DNA of 64,000 nucleotides from NCBI GenBank assembly GCA_002470565.1, contig DKMQ01000100.1, forward strand, positions 16,034-80,033, in the 5' to 3' direction. Both the position numbers and the translations under genes were made by a program. Below the pieces are notes generated by a model, which worked only from the letters and a program-made list of their open reading frames with translations, had not been told where the DNA came from and did not search any database. The stretch's first letter is position 1, and every line of letters begins with the position of its first letter. The stretch is from Oceanospirillaceae bacterium UBA7410. GTDB taxonomy: Bacteria > Pseudomonadota > Gammaproteobacteria > Pseudomonadales > Balneatricaceae. Positions 29,296 through 40,032 of the stretch are shown piece after piece.

Positions 29296-30186
29296 CTAAA
29301 GTGCTAAATTAAGTAGTGCTAAATCTGCATCTGCATGATCACTGACCATGTGAGTCACTGTGCCTTCAAACATGCGTTCAGTTTGTTTGAAGTTATGTAT
29401 CTTCGTGTCCATAAGGTGTGAAGGTACTACGTTTTGTAGTGACTTAGTCATGCTCTCTACTCGGCCTGGGTAGTTTATTTCCCAGTCTTGTAGCATGCCT
29501 TTGATGTGCTGGCGTTGTAAATTGTCTTGAGACCCGCATAAATTACAAGGAATAATGGGGTAGTGTTTAAGCTGAGCATATTGCGCAATATCTTGTTCAC
29601 GGGCATAAGCCATGGGACGAATCACTGTATTTAATCCATCATCACTAAGCAAACGAGCTGGCATCGCTTTAAGTTTACCGCCATGAAACATGTTTAAAAA
29701 TAACGTTTCTAATATATCATCGCGATGGTGCCCTAAGGCTATTTTGGTAATGCCTCGTTCTTGAGCAAAGCGATATAAAGTGCCCCGGCGCATGCGCGAG
29801 CATAAACCACAGGTAGTTTTACCTTCTTCGATCACTGCTTTGACTACGCTGTAAGTATCATGCTCAATAATATGAAAATCTGCACCCACTTGTGTGAGGT
29901 ACTTAGGCAATATGTGCTCTGGAAAACCTGGTTGCTTTTGATCTAGATTAACGGCCAATATCTCAAAATCAATCGGTGCACTTTTTTGCAATTGCATCAA
30001 TATATCAAGCATGGCATAGGAGTCTTTACCCCCAGACACACACACCATAACTTTGTCGCCCTGCTCTATCATGGCGTAGTCATCGATTGCACGGCCTACA
30101 TCACGGCGCAGGCGCTTTTGTAGCTTTTGTTGACGTTTGGCATCATCTTGCACATTAGGTGGTGAATGAGTCACTGTAGTTACCAC
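29296..30186 (-). CDS. ttcA: tRNA 2-thiocytidine biosynthesis protein TtcA
   Basis: Iron-sulfur enzyme that thiolates C32 of certain tRNAs. The PP-loop SGGKDS lies at residues 51-56, and two CXXC pairs (TTCGLCSRM and PCNLCGSQ) bind the [4Fe-4S] cluster. The length of 296 residues is normal. The start codon is a GTG at 30186 that overlaps the end of the DUF2058 gene by 7 bases; no ATG nearby fits the family's length. tusA lies 2.5 kb away on the same strand but is not in the same operon. Confidence 0.95.
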   Translation of the reverse strand: MVTTVTHSPPNVQDDAKRQQKLQKRLRRDVGRAIDDYAMIEQGDKVMVCVSGGKDSYAMLDILMQLQKSAPIDFEILAVNLDQKQPGFPEHILPKYLTQVGADFHIIEHDTYSVVKAVIEEGKTTCGLCSRMRRGTLYRFAQERGITKIALGHHRDDILETLFLNMFHGGKLKAMPARLLSDDGLNTVIRPMAYAREQDIAQYAQLKHYPIIPCNLCGSQDNLQRQHIKGMLQDWEINYPGRVESMTKSLQNVVPSHLMDTKIHNFKQTERMFEGTVTHMVSDHADADLALLNLAL

Positions 30187-30719
30187 ATCAAATCATCGGG
30201 AATAACAAAGTCTGCATAAGGGTCATCTTCTGGTGCCACTGCATTTGCAGCAGATTCAGCACGTATTATTACCGTGTCACTAGAGCGCTCTTCAATGCGC
30301 ACAGCTACATTGGCTGGAACCACATAATAGGTCTCGTCTAAACCCACAATAACTAGGGATCCTCGGCTTAATGCAGCTTGCTGCATAGCGTCAACATACA
30401 GCTTTTTAATGACTTTTCCATCAACAAAATTATAGCTTACTTCACCACCAGTTAAATCTAAGCGACAACGCTCTACTATTTGCTTCACTTGGGCTACTAC
30501 TGCGCGGTCTTGATGCTGTGCGTCACGCTGGGCGTTGAGTTCTTTGGAACGAATAGCTTGTGCCTTTTTTTCACTCAGTGCACGCTGGGCCGCTGTTTCA
30601 CCCACATCAACACCTTTGCGCACATCTCGAGTTTGTTTCTTTTTAGCCTTTGTGGCTTGCTTAGATTGCTTTTCGTTGGCTAAACCGGCCTTTAGTAATT
30701 GATCTTGTAAACTGGCCAT
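30180..30719 (-). CDS. DUF2058 protein (YaiL-like nucleoprotein)
   Basis: Small basic protein of 179 residues with a Lys/Gln/Ala-rich N-terminal half ([18 protein letters not shown], then [12 protein letters not shown]) and a folded C-terminal half ([29 protein letters not shown]). This matches the YaiL/DUF2058 family, described as nucleic-acid associated; its role is unclear. GGAAG lies six bases upstream of the ATG. It sits just upstream of ttcA with overlapping ends. Confidence 0.85.
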   Translation of the reverse strand: MASLQDQLLKAGLANEKQSKQATKAKKKQTRDVRKGVDVGETAAQRALSEKKAQAIRSKELNAQRDAQHQDRAVVAQVKQIVERCRLDLTGGEVSYNFVDGKVIKKLYVDAMQQAALSRGSLVIVGLDETYYVVPANVAVRIEERSSDTVIIRAESAANAVAPEDDPYADFVIPDDLMW

Positions 30720-30783
30720 TATTGGCTTCCTTAAAAATAATAATATTAGCAGCGCGACTGATTGATGATGTTATCATAGCTAA

Positions 30784-32592
30784 CTACGCGTGTTGCTTAA
30801 TTAACGCCAAAAAGTCATCACCGTAGCGGTCTAATTTCTTTTCGCCCACACCATGAACATGGCTCATTTCCAGCAGCGTTTGTGGTTTAGCGTGAAGCAT
30901 TTCCAGCAATGAAGAATCACTAAAAATAACATAGGGGGGCACCTTTTGGTCTTGAGCTAGGGCCATACGCAGCTCCCTGAGCAATTGCCATAAATCCATA
31001 TCAGCATCATCTATTTGCAGCCTTGCTTTAGCTGCTTTTGGCGCTTTAATAGACACCTTACGATCAAGTCGAAGTTGTAATGAAGCCTCACCTTTAAGTA
31101 ACGGCCTGCAAGGTGGTAATAGGCGTAACCCACCATAATTTTCTGGATCACTAGAGACTAAGCCAGAGGCTAAAAGCTGTCTATATACCGAGCGCCATTG
31201 TTTTTGATCAAGCTCTTGGCCCAGTGCAAAGGTGGATATTTTATCATGACCTGCAGCTTTAATTTTGTCGGTAGGTTTACCCATTAAAATATCTATTAAA
31301 TGAGCTACACCATAGCGCTGACCACTACGAAAAACACACGATAATGCCTTACGAGCCACTTCTGTGCCATCAAAAGTTGCTACAGGTTCTAAACAGTTAT
31401 CACAATTACCACAGCTACTTGAATAAGTTTCGTTAAAATAGCTTAAAATGGCTTGCCTTCGACATTGTGTTATTTCACACAGACCTAACATAGCGTCTAG
31501 TTTGGATTGCTCTGAACGCTTTATACCTGCGTCCATATCAGTTTGCTCAAGCCGCTGCCTAAGCCACATCACATCTTGCAGTCCATATACCATCCACGCA
31601 TCGGCAGGTAGCCCATCACGACCAGCACGGCCAGTTTCTTGGTAATAAGACTCTATGCTTTTGGGTAGGTCTAGGTGTGCCACAAAACGCACGTTAGGTT
31701 TATCAATGCCCATACCAAAAGCAATGGTGGCTACCATGACTAAACCATCTTCATTGAGGAAACGATGTTGGTTTTGGGCTCGTTTTTCTGCCCCCAGGCC
31801 TGCATGATAAGGCAAAGCTGCAATGCCCTGCTCCATTAGCCAAAGGGCGGTTTCGTCTACCTTTTTGCGAGACATACAATACACTATGCCCGCATTGCCT
31901 TGATGCTGTGATTGCACGAAGTCTAATAACTGCTGTTTACCTTTTTGCTTTTGCATTATACGGTAACGAATATTGGGACGGTCAAAGCTACTGATGTATT
32001 GACGTGCATTACCCAACCCTAAACGTTTCACCATTTCTTGCTGAGTAGGCCGGTCTGCTGTGGCAGTCAGCGCCATACGCGGCACATGGGGGAAGTTTTG
32101 CTGTAAACACTCTAGCTGAAGGTATTCTGGCCTAAAGTCGTGACCCCATTGAGATACACAATGTGCTTCGTCAATAGCAAACAAGGCCAACTTACAAGAC
32201 CACAATAAGTTCATACAAGCATCTGTCATCAAGCGTTCAGGAGAGATGTAAAGTAAGTCTAACTCGCCATTTAATGCTTGTTGCTCGATTTTTTTTTGTA
32301 GTTGCCAGTCGATACCTGAGTGCAATGCCTGCGCATTCACTCCCAGTTGCTGCATGGACGCAACCTGGTCTTGCATTAACGCGATCAAAGGAGAGATGAC
32401 TATCCCTAAACCCTCCCTAAGCATTGCTGGAATCTGATAACAGATCGACTTTCCGCCCCCAGTGGGCATCAGCACTAATGCATCACCCCCGTCAATGACA
32501 TGCTGAATTACATCCAGTTGTTGGCCACGAAAATGCTCATAGCCAAAGAGGCTGTGTAAAAGTTGTTGGGGAGTGTCTTTCATGGCGCGCAT
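30784..32592 (-). CDS. recQ: ATP-dependent DNA helicase RecQ
   Basis: 3'-5' DNA helicase used in recombination and fork repair. Superfamily 2 motifs are clear: motif [13 protein letters not shown], motif [17 protein letters not shown], motif [14 protein letters not shown]. The RQC zinc site [10 protein letters not shown], then [10 protein letters not shown], and a C-terminal HRDC domain follow. The length is about 602 residues from the ATG at 32592. GGAGG lies only three bases before that ATG and twelve before the next one (32583), so the exact start is uncertain; a GTG at 32619 gives a longer, less likely reading. Confidence 0.95.
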   Translation of the reverse strand: MRAMKDTPQQLLHSLFGYEHFRGQQLDVIQHVIDGGDALVLMPTGGGKSICYQIPAMLREGLGIVISPLIALMQDQVASMQQLGVNAQALHSGIDWQLQKKIEQQALNGELDLLYISPERLMTDACMNLLWSCKLALFAIDEAHCVSQWGHDFRPEYLQLECLQQNFPHVPRMALTATADRPTQQEMVKRLGLGNARQYISSFDRPNIRYRIMQKQKGKQQLLDFVQSQHQGNAGIVYCMSRKKVDETALWLMEQGIAALPYHAGLGAEKRAQNQHRFLNEDGLVMVATIAFGMGIDKPNVRFVAHLDLPKSIESYYQETGRAGRDGLPADAWMVYGLQDVMWLRQRLEQTDMDAGIKRSEQSKLDAMLGLCEITQCRRQAILSYFNETYSSSCGNCDNCLEPVATFDGTEVARKALSCVFRSGQRYGVAHLIDILMGKPTDKIKAAGHDKISTFALGQELDQKQWRSVYRQLLASGLVSSDPENYGGLRLLPPCRPLLKGEASLQLRLDRKVSIKAPKAAKARLQIDDADMDLWQLLRELRMALAQDQKVPPYVIFSDSSLLEMLHAKPQTLLEMSHVHGVGEKKLDRYGDDFLALIKQHA

Positions 32593-32870
32593 TATCCTCC
32601 AAGGTAGCCCAGCTGTCACCCTTATAAAGAACTTACTGGCTACTCTTGGACAAATAAGCCAATGAATTTATCTTACTGGGGCTTAAATGAAAATAGGCCT
32701 AAAATTTCATGGGAACACTTGTGTACACAAAGGCCTTAAATGACCGTATTACTCGAAAGCTTTGGCACTTAAAAATACAGCCCAATAGCTATGCTAAAGC
32801 TTTAGTTTATTAGCTGTTAATAGGTTCCATGAGTTACAATAGCTAATATTTAATGATCGAGTCACGCCAC

Positions 32871-33500
32871 ATGTCCATCTCTAACGACCCCTTAACCGAT
32901 AGCCAAATTGACCAGTTAGACGCATACTTGTTGTCTGACAAAGTGCAAGAAGAAGCTTTAGATTACATTGCTCTTCACGGCTACCTATGTGCCTTAGCTA
33001 TTAGCCCAGCTCCCATGCCTGAGCATGAGTGGCTGGAACAAGTAATGGCTGAAACACCCGTAAAAGAAGACGAAGCTGAACGCCAAGAAATGCTCAATTT
33101 AATACGTCAAGAGTATGCTTTTTTACGCGAGTGTTTGGAGTCTGATCAAGACATTGACCTTCCCTGTGATCTAACCTTAGAGCTAGACCAAGAAGATGAC
33201 TGCTTACTTGAATACTGGGCTCAAGGCTTTATGGAACTGATATTTAGCCAGGAAGATGTTTGGTTTTCTGAACAAGAAGAAGACGTAGCTGAATGCTTAC
33301 TACCCTTCATGTTGGCTGCTAAATTAGACGAAGATGCAGAGCTTGAAGAGCTGCGCCTTCAGCCAGAATTTTGCCAGCAACTATGTGAGCAAATTCCAGA
33401 ATTACTACAAGATTTATATTTGTTGTTCCGCGTGCCCGCTGACAAACCTAAAGGTGGCTACGCTGGCAAGAAGGCTTCAGGGCCTAGCAAAAAACGCTAA
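32871..33500 (+). CDS. UPF0149 family protein (YecA/YgfB type)
   Basis: Acidic, helical protein of about 209 residues, of unknown function. The N-terminal part (LTDSQIDQLDAYLLSDKV, then ALDYIALHGYLCALAISP) and the central EYWAQGFMELIF motif identify the UPF0149 family. A basic tail (GGYAGKKASGPSKKR) follows; this lacks the SEC-C zinc motif seen in some relatives. I start at MSISNDPLTDSQ, six residues inside a longer reading from 32853. Confidence 0.82.
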   Translation: MSISNDPLTDSQIDQLDAYLLSDKVQEEALDYIALHGYLCALAISPAPMPEHEWLEQVMAETPVKEDEAERQEMLNLIRQEYAFLRECLESDQDIDLPCDLTLELDQEDDCLLEYWAQGFMELIFSQEDVWFSEQEEDVAECLLPFMLAAKLDEDAELEELRLQPEFCQQLCEQIPELLQDLYLLFRVPADKPKGGYAGKKASGPSKKR

Positions 33501-33517
33501 AACTTAATAACCATTAC

Positions 33518-34147
33518 CTAGTCGCTGTGCACTGTGAGCTTGCCTTTAGCTAGCAACCAGTGCTGATTACATAGCTTGGTAAGGGCGTTGTCTTGGTGGC
33601 AAGACAACAATATGCCTGTGCCTTTTTGGTGTAAGTCTTGCAACATGACTTCTATACGTTCCACAGACGCATGATCTAAGTTACTTGTGGGTTCATCAAG
33701 TAAAACCAACGCTGGGTCTAGTACTAAGGCTCTGGCCAATGCCAAACGCTGCCTTTCCCCACCAGAAAGTAAATGCGCCTGACGCTCTTGAAGATGATCC
33801 AAACCTGCCCATGCTAGAGCATCATCTACTTTCTCTGGGTTTTTCTCGCGCCTTAGTCGCAGCCCATATTCCACATTACTACGCACGTCCATATCAAATA
33901 GGTAGGTGTTTTGATGTAGGTAAATAACCGCTTGCTGACGTAAGGTTTCCCCCTGAGTAGGAATGCACCTCACTTGGCCTGAAGTTGGTTTTTGCAGACC
34001 CGCCATGATCTTCATCAAGGTAGATTTACCAGCACCATTAGGACCATGAAGGTGCACAGCATCTGTAGTAATGAGTTGTAATTCATCGATGACAAACAAT
34101 TCTTGTTCGCCATATTTTTGATAAATATGATCTAGTTCTAAGCGCAT
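33518..34147 (-). CDS. tupC: Tungstate-type ABC transporter ATP-binding protein TupC
   Basis: ATPase of an oxyanion importer, 209 residues. Walker A GPNGAGKST is at about 35-43, signature LSGGERQRLALARAL in the middle, and Walker B LVLLDEPTSNLD is followed by SCHQD. The substrate assignment comes from the neighbouring tupA and tupB. Its ATG overlaps the tupB stop by one base, the end of a prmB-aroC-tupABC run of genes. Confidence 0.88.
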   Translation of the reverse strand: MRLELDHIYQKYGEQELFVIDELQLITTDAVHLHGPNGAGKSTLMKIMAGLQKPTSGQVRCIPTQGETLRQQAVIYLHQNTYLFDMDVRSNVEYGLRLRREKNPEKVDDALAWAGLDHLQERQAHLLSGGERQRLALARALVLDPALVLLDEPTSNLDHASVERIEVMLQDLHQKGTGILLSCHQDNALTKLCNQHWLLAKGKLTVHSD

Positions 34148-34857
34148 TATGTTCCGTGTCTCAATACTCTACTGTGACTTTGCATCCAGCCTAAACTCAC
34201 GTTTAGCACCAGCGCTAGCACTAACAGCACAATACCAAGCGCAACACCTTGTACAAATTCACCTTTACCCGTTTCTAAGGCAATGGCAGTAGTGATGTTA
34301 CGTGTGTGATGGAGTATGTTGCCACCCACCATCATGGCACTGCCCACTTCAGCAATAATACGCCCAAAAGCTGTTACTAGGGCTGCAAGTAGCGCAAACC
34401 TCACTTCAAACAATAGCGTAAAAAATGCTTGCAATGGGCTTGCACCCAAGGTTTTTGCTGTCTCTAATACACGGTAATCTGCTGCTTGAAAGGCACTTAA
34501 ACTCATAGCGACCAATAGCGGAAAACACAATAGTATTTGCCCAATAATCATCGCTGGTCGAGTAAATAAAAGCTGCAAATCTCCAAGCGGACCTGCGCGT
34601 GACAAGAGCATATAAAGCACTAGGCCAACTACTACTGTTGGCACAGCTAAGAGGCTATTGAATAAACTAATGATCACCCAGCGACCAGGAAAACGAAAGT
34701 AAGCCAAAACAAAACCTAAAGTAAGTGCAGGTAATAAAGCAATCAATAAGGCGCTTGCAGAAACTCCAAAAGACACACCAACAATACTCCAAAGCTGCGG
34801 GTCTCCACTTAAAAGTGCGGCTATTGCAGCACTAAATGTACTCCATAGATCATTCAT
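34147..34857 (-). CDS. tupB: Tungstate-type ABC transporter permease TupB
   Basis: Membrane subunit, 236 residues with about five to six hydrophobic segments and the EAA-type loop ETAKTLGASPLQAFFTLLF that contacts the ATPase. The sequence AFGRIIAEVGSAMMVGGNI is typical of tungstate and sulfate/molybdate importer permeases. It overlaps tupA by 4 bases and tupC by one. Confidence 0.88.
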   Translation of the reverse strand: MNDLWSTFSAAIAALLSGDPQLWSIVGVSFGVSASALLIALLPALTLGFVLAYFRFPGRWVIISLFNSLLAVPTVVVGLVLYMLLSRAGPLGDLQLLFTRPAMIIGQILLCFPLLVAMSLSAFQAADYRVLETAKTLGASPLQAFFTLLFEVRFALLAALVTAFGRIIAEVGSAMMVGGNILHHTRNITTAIALETGKGEFVQGVALGIVLLVLALVLNVSLGWMQSHSRVLRHGT

Positions 34858-35678
34858 AAAATAGGCTGATTGGCAGACGGAATAAATAACACCTCACCAT
34901 TGATACGAAATGCACCAATCAACTCTTGACCTGCCCCGCTCACCAACCATTGAGCAAAGTCTCTGGCTGAATCAACGTTTACATGGGGATGGCGCTTAGG
35001 GTTAACTAAGATCACCTGATATGGGTTGATTAATCTTGGGTCACTATCAAGCGCTAAGCGCAATTGAAGTTTATTCTTTAAGGCTAACCAAGTGCCACGG
35101 TCAGTTAGAGTGTAGGCGTTCATTTCTGATGCCATGTGTAAACTATGACCCATGCCACGACCCGATTCGAGATAACCATCAAAAGCTGGTGACTGACCAA
35201 GGTGCCTCCATAATTGTAATTCTTTTTTATGGGTTCCTGAGTCATCACCTCGAGATATAAAACGCTGATTTGACTCCATAATGAGCGTTAACCCTTCAAT
35301 CACTGTTTGGGCGTGACTCACACTTGCTGGATCTTTTTTAGGACCTACGAGCACAAAGTCGTTATACATCACGCTTAAAGGTTCAATTCCAAAATCTTGA
35401 TCGACAAAATGAGCTTCTGCTAAGGGCGCGTGTGTCATGACTATATCAACATCCCCATTTTCACCCATTTTTAAGGCTTTACCTGTGCCCACAGAGATCA
35501 CTTGAACTTGGGTATCACTAACTTTTTCATACTGGAGAACTAAATAGTCTAATAAACCAGAATTATAGGTGCTGGTTGTAGTGGCAAAGCGAATACTATC
35601 CGCCCATGAAATACCGCTTAAGAAGATAAACCCCATGGCTAATACTGTGCGCGTTAGCCGCAAATGAAAATATTTCAT
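34854..35678 (-). CDS. tupA: Tungstate-type ABC transporter substrate-binding protein TupA
   Basis: Periplasmic binding protein, 274 residues, with a signal peptide ending near residue 26 (GISWA|DS). The mature N-terminus has the tungstate-binding-family motif ATTTSTYNSGLLDYLV and VGTGKALKMGENGDVDIVMTHAP, both typical of TupA. A molybdate-specific ModA would look different there. Substrate choice between tungstate and molybdate is from family knowledge only. It starts six bases after the aroC stop. Confidence 0.88.
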   Translation of the reverse strand: MKYFHLRLTRTVLAMGFIFLSGISWADSIRFATTTSTYNSGLLDYLVLQYEKVSDTQVQVISVGTGKALKMGENGDVDIVMTHAPLAEAHFVDQDFGIEPLSVMYNDFVLVGPKKDPASVSHAQTVIEGLTLIMESNQRFISRGDDSGTHKKELQLWRHLGQSPAFDGYLESGRGMGHSLHMASEMNAYTLTDRGTWLALKNKLQLRLALDSDPRLINPYQVILVNPKRHPHVNVDSARDFAQWLVSGAGQELIGAFRINGEVLFIPSANQPIL

Positions 35679-35684
35679 GGCATG

Positions 35685-36770
35685 TTATTTAATGGTGGGA
35701 AGGTCGTAGGTAACGCAGCCATTTTGTCCACGTTGGCGTAAAAAATGGTCCATTATTGTTAACGCCATCATAGCTTCAGCAATAGGTGTGGCACGAATAC
35801 CAACACACGGGTCATGACGGCCTTTGGTAATCACTTCTACTGAGTCTCCATGAAGGTCTATGGACTGCCCAGGTATATGTAGGCTGGAGGTAGGTTTAAG
35901 AGCGATACGAGCAATAATATCCTGTCCACTACTTATGCCACCTAAAATACCACCTGCATGGTTGGATAAAAATCCAACAGGAGTCATTTCATCACGGTGT
36001 TCTGTACCACGCTGGGTAACTACTTCAAAACCGTCACCTATCTCAACACCCTTTACAGCATTAATACTCATCAAACCATGTGCTAACTCGGCATCTAAAC
36101 GATCAAATACGGGCTCTCCAATGCCTGCTGCTACGCCTGTAGCAACCACAGTCACTTGAGCCCCTATAGAATCACCAGATTTTCGTAACGCATCCATGAA
36201 TTTTTCTAGCTCTTCTACTTTATCAGCTTGGCCACAGAAAAATGGGTTGTCATTGACAATACTAGGGTCTGAACAATCTAGCTTAATGGGGCCTAATTGT
36301 GACAAGTAGCCAGTAATAGCAATGCCCTGGCCTGCCAAAAATTTCTTTGCAATTGCACCTGCTGCTACACGCATAGCGGTTTCACGTGCTGAAGATCGAC
36401 CACCACCACGATAATCTCGTAAGCCATATTTGTGCATGTAGGTATAGTCAGCATGCGCAGGGCGAAATTGGTCTTTTATGTTGCCATAATCTTTCGAGCG
36501 TTGATCTGTATTTTCAATCAGCAAGCCAATAGGAGTGCCTGTTGTTCGACCTTCAAATATACCTGATAAAATACGCACCTGATCAGCTTCACGGCGCTGA
36601 GTAGTATGGCGTGAAGATCCAGGCTTACGTCGATCTAAATCAATTTGTAAGTCAGCTTCACTTAGCTCAATGCCAGCTGGACAGCCATCGATTGTAGCGC
36701 CTAGTGCTGGACCATGGCTTTCACCAAAAGTAGTGACCGTAAACAACTTACCAAAGGTATTACCCGACAT
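35685..36770 (-). CDS. aroC: Chorismate synthase
   Basis: Last enzyme of the shikimate pathway; turns EPSP into chorismate with reduced FMN as cofactor. At 361 residues it has the family signatures [37 protein letters not shown] and [17 protein letters not shown]. The strand and order (smr divergent, then prmB, aroC) match E. coli smrB-prmB-aroC. tupA follows it after six bases. Confidence 0.97.
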   Translation of the reverse strand: MSGNTFGKLFTVTTFGESHGPALGATIDGCPAGIELSEADLQIDLDRRKPGSSRHTTQRREADQVRILSGIFEGRTTGTPIGLLIENTDQRSKDYGNIKDQFRPAHADYTYMHKYGLRDYRGGGRSSARETAMRVAAGAIAKKFLAGQGIAITGYLSQLGPIKLDCSDPSIVNDNPFFCGQADKVEELEKFMDALRKSGDSIGAQVTVVATGVAAGIGEPVFDRLDAELAHGLMSINAVKGVEIGDGFEVVTQRGTEHRDEMTPVGFLSNHAGGILGGISSGQDIIARIALKPTSSLHIPGQSIDLHGDSVEVITKGRHDPCVGIRATPIAEAMMALTIMDHFLRQRGQNGCVTYDLPTIK

Positions 36771-36839
36771 GAATTTTCACTCTAAAATTTTTCAAATTAA
36801 ATTATAGCTGGTTAGTACACCAAGCAGCAAACAATCACC

Positions 36840-37748
36840 TTATAAACGTGACCGATACCATGCATTAAACCTAGGCTGATACTCTCTACACTGGGCTCCA
36901 GTAAGGCAGAAAACACCATTTCCTCCTTCATGTAACTCAAGCCACATAAACGGCACGTCAGGTAAGGCATCTTGCAGCGCTACTTCGCTATTACCCACTT
37001 CTATAACTATAAGGCTGTCTTGTGAAAGCCAGTCAGAGGCTTCTACCAACATTTTTGCAGTGAGATCCAAACCATCATCACCTGAAACTAGAGCTAATTT
37101 TGGTTCATGTGAAAACTCAGCTGGCATATCTTCATAGTCATTCAAATCAACATAAGGTGGATTACTCACTATCAGATCATAAGTTTTAGTAGGCAAGCCA
37201 GCAAACAAGTTGGAATCAAACACCCGTACTTGATCACCCACATCATGATGGTCTATATTTTTTTGACTTAAGTGTATGGCCGCTGGTTCTATATCAGCCA
37301 TGTCTACCTGCTCAATACCCATATGCAAAGCCATAGCTATGCCTATACAACCGCTGCCACAACAAAGGTCTAAAGCTGTTTTTGGGGTGTCTTTTATAAA
37401 AGGAGAAAAATGTCTACCAATCAATTCTGCTATTGGAGAGCGAGGAATAATAACTCCTGGGGTTACCTTAAAAGGTATGCCAGCAAACCAAGTTTCACCT
37501 AACAAATAAGGCAAAGGCAATCGTTGCTGAATACGTGCAGCCAACCACTGCTCTATTTGTGCTAGCTGTTGGCCAGTTAATACTTTGTTTAACTCATCCT
37601 TTTGCGTATCTAATGACATACCACAGGCGCCAAGAACCAAAAAAACAGCTTCATCCCAAGCGTTATCTGTGCCGTGCCCGAAATGGACTTGAGCTTCAAT
37701 GAGTGCCGATTGAGCTGTTTCAATTGCGTGTGAGAGTGTAGTGGTCAT
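36840..37748 (-). CDS. prmB: Ribosomal protein uL3 glutamine methyltransferase PrmB
   Basis: SAM-dependent N5-glutamine methyltransferase acting on ribosomal protein L3. The chosen ATG at 37748 gives 302 residues, close to the 310 of E. coli; a much longer reading extends to 37949 but adds only low-complexity residues upstream. Features: HFGHGTDNAWDEAV near the N-terminus, SAM motif ALDLCCGSGCIGIAMA and catalytic NPPY at residues 196-199. It is 95 bases from the divergent smr gene and precedes aroC by 69 bases. Confidence 0.92.
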   Translation of the reverse strand: MTTTLSHAIETAQSALIEAQVHFGHGTDNAWDEAVFLVLGACGMSLDTQKDELNKVLTGQQLAQIEQWLAARIQQRLPLPYLLGETWFAGIPFKVTPGVIIPRSPIAELIGRHFSPFIKDTPKTALDLCCGSGCIGIAMALHMGIEQVDMADIEPAAIHLSQKNIDHHDVGDQVRVFDSNLFAGLPTKTYDLIVSNPPYVDLNDYEDMPAEFSHEPKLALVSGDDGLDLTAKMLVEASDWLSQDSLIVIEVGNSEVALQDALPDVPFMWLELHEGGNGVFCLTGAQCREYQPRFNAWYRSRL

Positions 37749-37843
37749 GACATTTTTTATAAGAATATTTTGATGTGTGCATTGTAAGCTAAGCCTTGTC
37801 CCGATACCATATTGGCATGAGTAGAAACTACTGTTAATAAAGC

Positions 37844-38470
37844 ATGAGCATACCTCCAGAGCCAGATTCAAAAGATATTTCAAAAGCACAAGACCAAAGC
37901 GTCGAATATAGTACTGATTTTGGTACTGCATTTGGAAAAGCTTCGCCATTAAAAAAAACTGGGCGCCAAACTAAACCTGGCTCAAAAACTCCTGATCCTT
38001 TGAGTACAGCTACCAGACGCGCTGCTGCTATTGAGCAAGTAAGAGAAAAAGCTGCACTTGGCGAGCAAGGCTTTGAGATGCTTGAATCAGAGCAAAGTAT
38101 TACATACTCTCGAGTGGGACTTGACAGTGGTAGCTTGCGAAGGCTTAGCAATGGACATATGCGCCCTACCCTTACTCTTGATCTACATGGCTATAGAATA
38201 GATGATGCAAGGGATTCAGTATGGAATGCAGTGAAGCATGGGCAAAGTGAGGGGGACCGATGTTTGCTCATTGTCCATGGCAAAGCGGGTGCTGGCTATA
38301 AAGATGAGCACGGTAGCGTTAGAGGCGCAGGCCAAGCTTTAATAAAGTCTCATGTAAACCACTGGTTACAGCAATTAGATGCTGTTTTGGCATTTACCTC
38401 TGCCTTACCAAAAGATGGTGGCACTGGTGCACTTTATGTATTACTTAAAAAGAAAACAAAAAGAGCGTAA
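37844..38470 (+). CDS. Smr-domain protein (SmrA/SmrB-like)
   Basis: Predicted nicking or RNA endonuclease domain protein of 208 residues. The N-terminal half is low-complexity and basic. The C-terminal Smr domain has LDLHGYRIDDAR (112-123), VHGKAGAG with the HGK at 145-147, and FTSALPKDGGTGALYVLL at the end. E. coli SmrB in the same position next to prmB is a ribosome-rescue nuclease that cleaves mRNA at stalled ribosome collisions; that role is inferred here from synteny and domain. Confidence 0.88.
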   Translation: MSIPPEPDSKDISKAQDQSVEYSTDFGTAFGKASPLKKTGRQTKPGSKTPDPLSTATRRAAAIEQVREKAALGEQGFEMLESEQSITYSRVGLDSGSLRRLSNGHMRPTLTLDLHGYRIDDARDSVWNAVKHGQSEGDRCLLIVHGKAGAGYKDEHGSVRGAGQALIKSHVNHWLQQLDAVLAFTSALPKDGGTGALYVLLKKKTKRA

Positions 38471-38587
38471 TATAGAAGCTTAAGCCTTTACCTTAAGCAC
38501 GGCTTCAAGTATTGTGCGCGTAAAAATAATCTGTGTTTTGTTATATCAATTCATAATGCAGTAAAACCATTATCAATGAGAAGGTCC

Positions 38588-39130
38588 ATGGAAAAAGCAT
38601 ACGAAGATATTCTTGCCAGTATTGGCGAAGACATAAACCGCCCTGGCTTAAAGGATACCCCTAAAAGGGCTGCTAAAGCCTTTAAATTTCTCAATAATGG
38701 CTACGAAAAAAATCTTGACGAAGTCATTAATGGTGCACTATTTCCATCCGATAATGAGGAGATGGTGATCGTAAAAGACATAGAATTATATTCTTTGTGC
38801 GAGCATCACCTATTGCCATTTATTGGCAAATGCCATGTTGCTTACCTGCCTTCAGGAAAAGTGCTTGGATTATCCAAAGTTGCACGTATTGTTGACATGT
38901 TCGCTCGACGTTTGCAAATTCAAGAAAACATGACCAAACAAATTGCCGACACTATTATGGAAGTTACTCAAGCTAAAGGTGTAGGCGTTGTAATTGAAGC
39001 AAAACATATGTGTATGATGATGCGCGGCGTGCAAAAACAGAACGCCAGTATGAAAACTTCAGTACTGCTTGGCAAATTACGTGAAGACGCTCGTACCAGA
39101 GCAGAGTTTTTAACCCTTATTAAAGATTAA
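38588..39130 (+). CDS. folE: GTP cyclohydrolase I (FolE)
   Basis: First enzyme of folate biosynthesis; forms dihydroneopterin triphosphate from GTP. It is 180 residues from the ATG at 38588, which has AAGG four bases before it; a slightly longer start at 38576 exists. Zinc ligands are visible in [10 protein letters not shown] and in KHMCMMMRG. The family signature [12 protein letters not shown] is also present. It is convergent with the patatin gene. Confidence 0.95.
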   Translation: MEKAYEDILASIGEDINRPGLKDTPKRAAKAFKFLNNGYEKNLDEVINGALFPSDNEEMVIVKDIELYSLCEHHLLPFIGKCHVAYLPSGKVLGLSKVARIVDMFARRLQIQENMTKQIADTIMEVTQAKGVGVVIEAKHMCMMMRGVQKQNASMKTSVLLGKLREDARTRAEFLTLIKD

Positions 39131-39152
39131 TTAACAGTACCAAAAAAAGACG

Positions 39153-40013
39153 TTAAATCTTACGGCTAGACTGCAACGCTTCAAGTGCTGCAGTTCTGCC
39201 TATTTCTATCATTTCTTTGGCTCGATAGAGTTCAAAAAAACTACATACATCCCGATTTATTCGCACTTCAACGTCTGGTTCGAAACCCGCCATTTTGTAC
39301 TTCGTCATAGTTGCTTGCATGGTTTCAAAGCACTGGATAAGCATTTCCATTTTATTCCATTGCAAATGACTACGCTCACTCTTAGTGGATTTATGATGAG
39401 GTAACTCTGGGGTATCTTCAAACTGCGATCTAACTAACTGCTGTCTGGTTATGGCGTGTGATTCATCTACATTGATATTCAAATTGACGGCGATAATTAG
39501 ATCAGCCTGATCTGCAACTGTGGGCATTATTGGCACTGGGTTTAATAAGCCCCCATCCACCAAAAAACGATCATCCTGTGTCACGGGCATAATCAAACCT
39601 GGCACGGCAACACTAGCTCGTATTGCGTCCATTAGTTTGCCAGACTGAAACCATACTTCTTTTTGTTTTACCAAGTCTGTTGCCACTGCCGTGTAAGGCA
39701 TTGGTAAATCTTCAATCAGCTGGTCACCTACAAATTCTTCTAAAATGGTATAGGCTTTTTCGCCACGGATGGCTCCCATGGATAATAACGACATGTCGAC
39801 TAAACGAAATACGTCAAAACGTGATAAGCCAGTAACCCATTCAGTAAATAAAGGTAACTTTCCAGCAGCATACATGCCGCCCACCACAGCTCCCATAGAA
39901 CATCCTGAGATGCTGATAATGTCAAAGCCTTGTTCTTTTAATACTTGAATCACGCCAATGTGCGCGTTACCTCGAGCACCACCACTACCTAATACAAGTG
40001 CAACAGTAGGCAT
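39153..40013 (-). CDS. Patatin-like phospholipase (RssA family)
   Basis: Predicted cytosolic lipid acyl hydrolase of 286 residues. It has the oxyanion hole GSGGARG (residues 9-15), nucleophile elbow GCSMG with S39, and the catalytic Asp in RFLVDGGLLNPVP. The family includes RssA and NTE-like esterases; the real substrate is not visible. It lies between folE (convergent) and the DUF4892 gene on the same strand, 19 bases downstream. Confidence 0.86.
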   Translation of the reverse strand: MPTVALVLGSGGARGNAHIGVIQVLKEQGFDIISISGCSMGAVVGGMYAAGKLPLFTEWVTGLSRFDVFRLVDMSLLSMGAIRGEKAYTILEEFVGDQLIEDLPMPYTAVATDLVKQKEVWFQSGKLMDAIRASVAVPGLIMPVTQDDRFLVDGGLLNPVPIMPTVADQADLIIAVNLNINVDESHAITRQQLVRSQFEDTPELPHHKSTKSERSHLQWNKMEMLIQCFETMQATMTKYKMAGFEPDVEVRINRDVCSFFELYRAKEMIEIGRTAALEALQSSRKI

Positions 40014-40032
40014 AGTTTATTGTCCTTTACTA

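Noticed and set aside
36840-37949. Extended PrmB reading frame from 37949
   Set aside because: The extra 67 residues overlap the divergent smr gene, are not in the family, and the ATG at 37748 matches the E. coli protein's start.
38477-38497. GCTTAAG/CTTAAGC hairpin after the smr gene
   Set aside because: A 7-bp AT-rich stem without T-run; could be chance, so it is not listed as a terminator.
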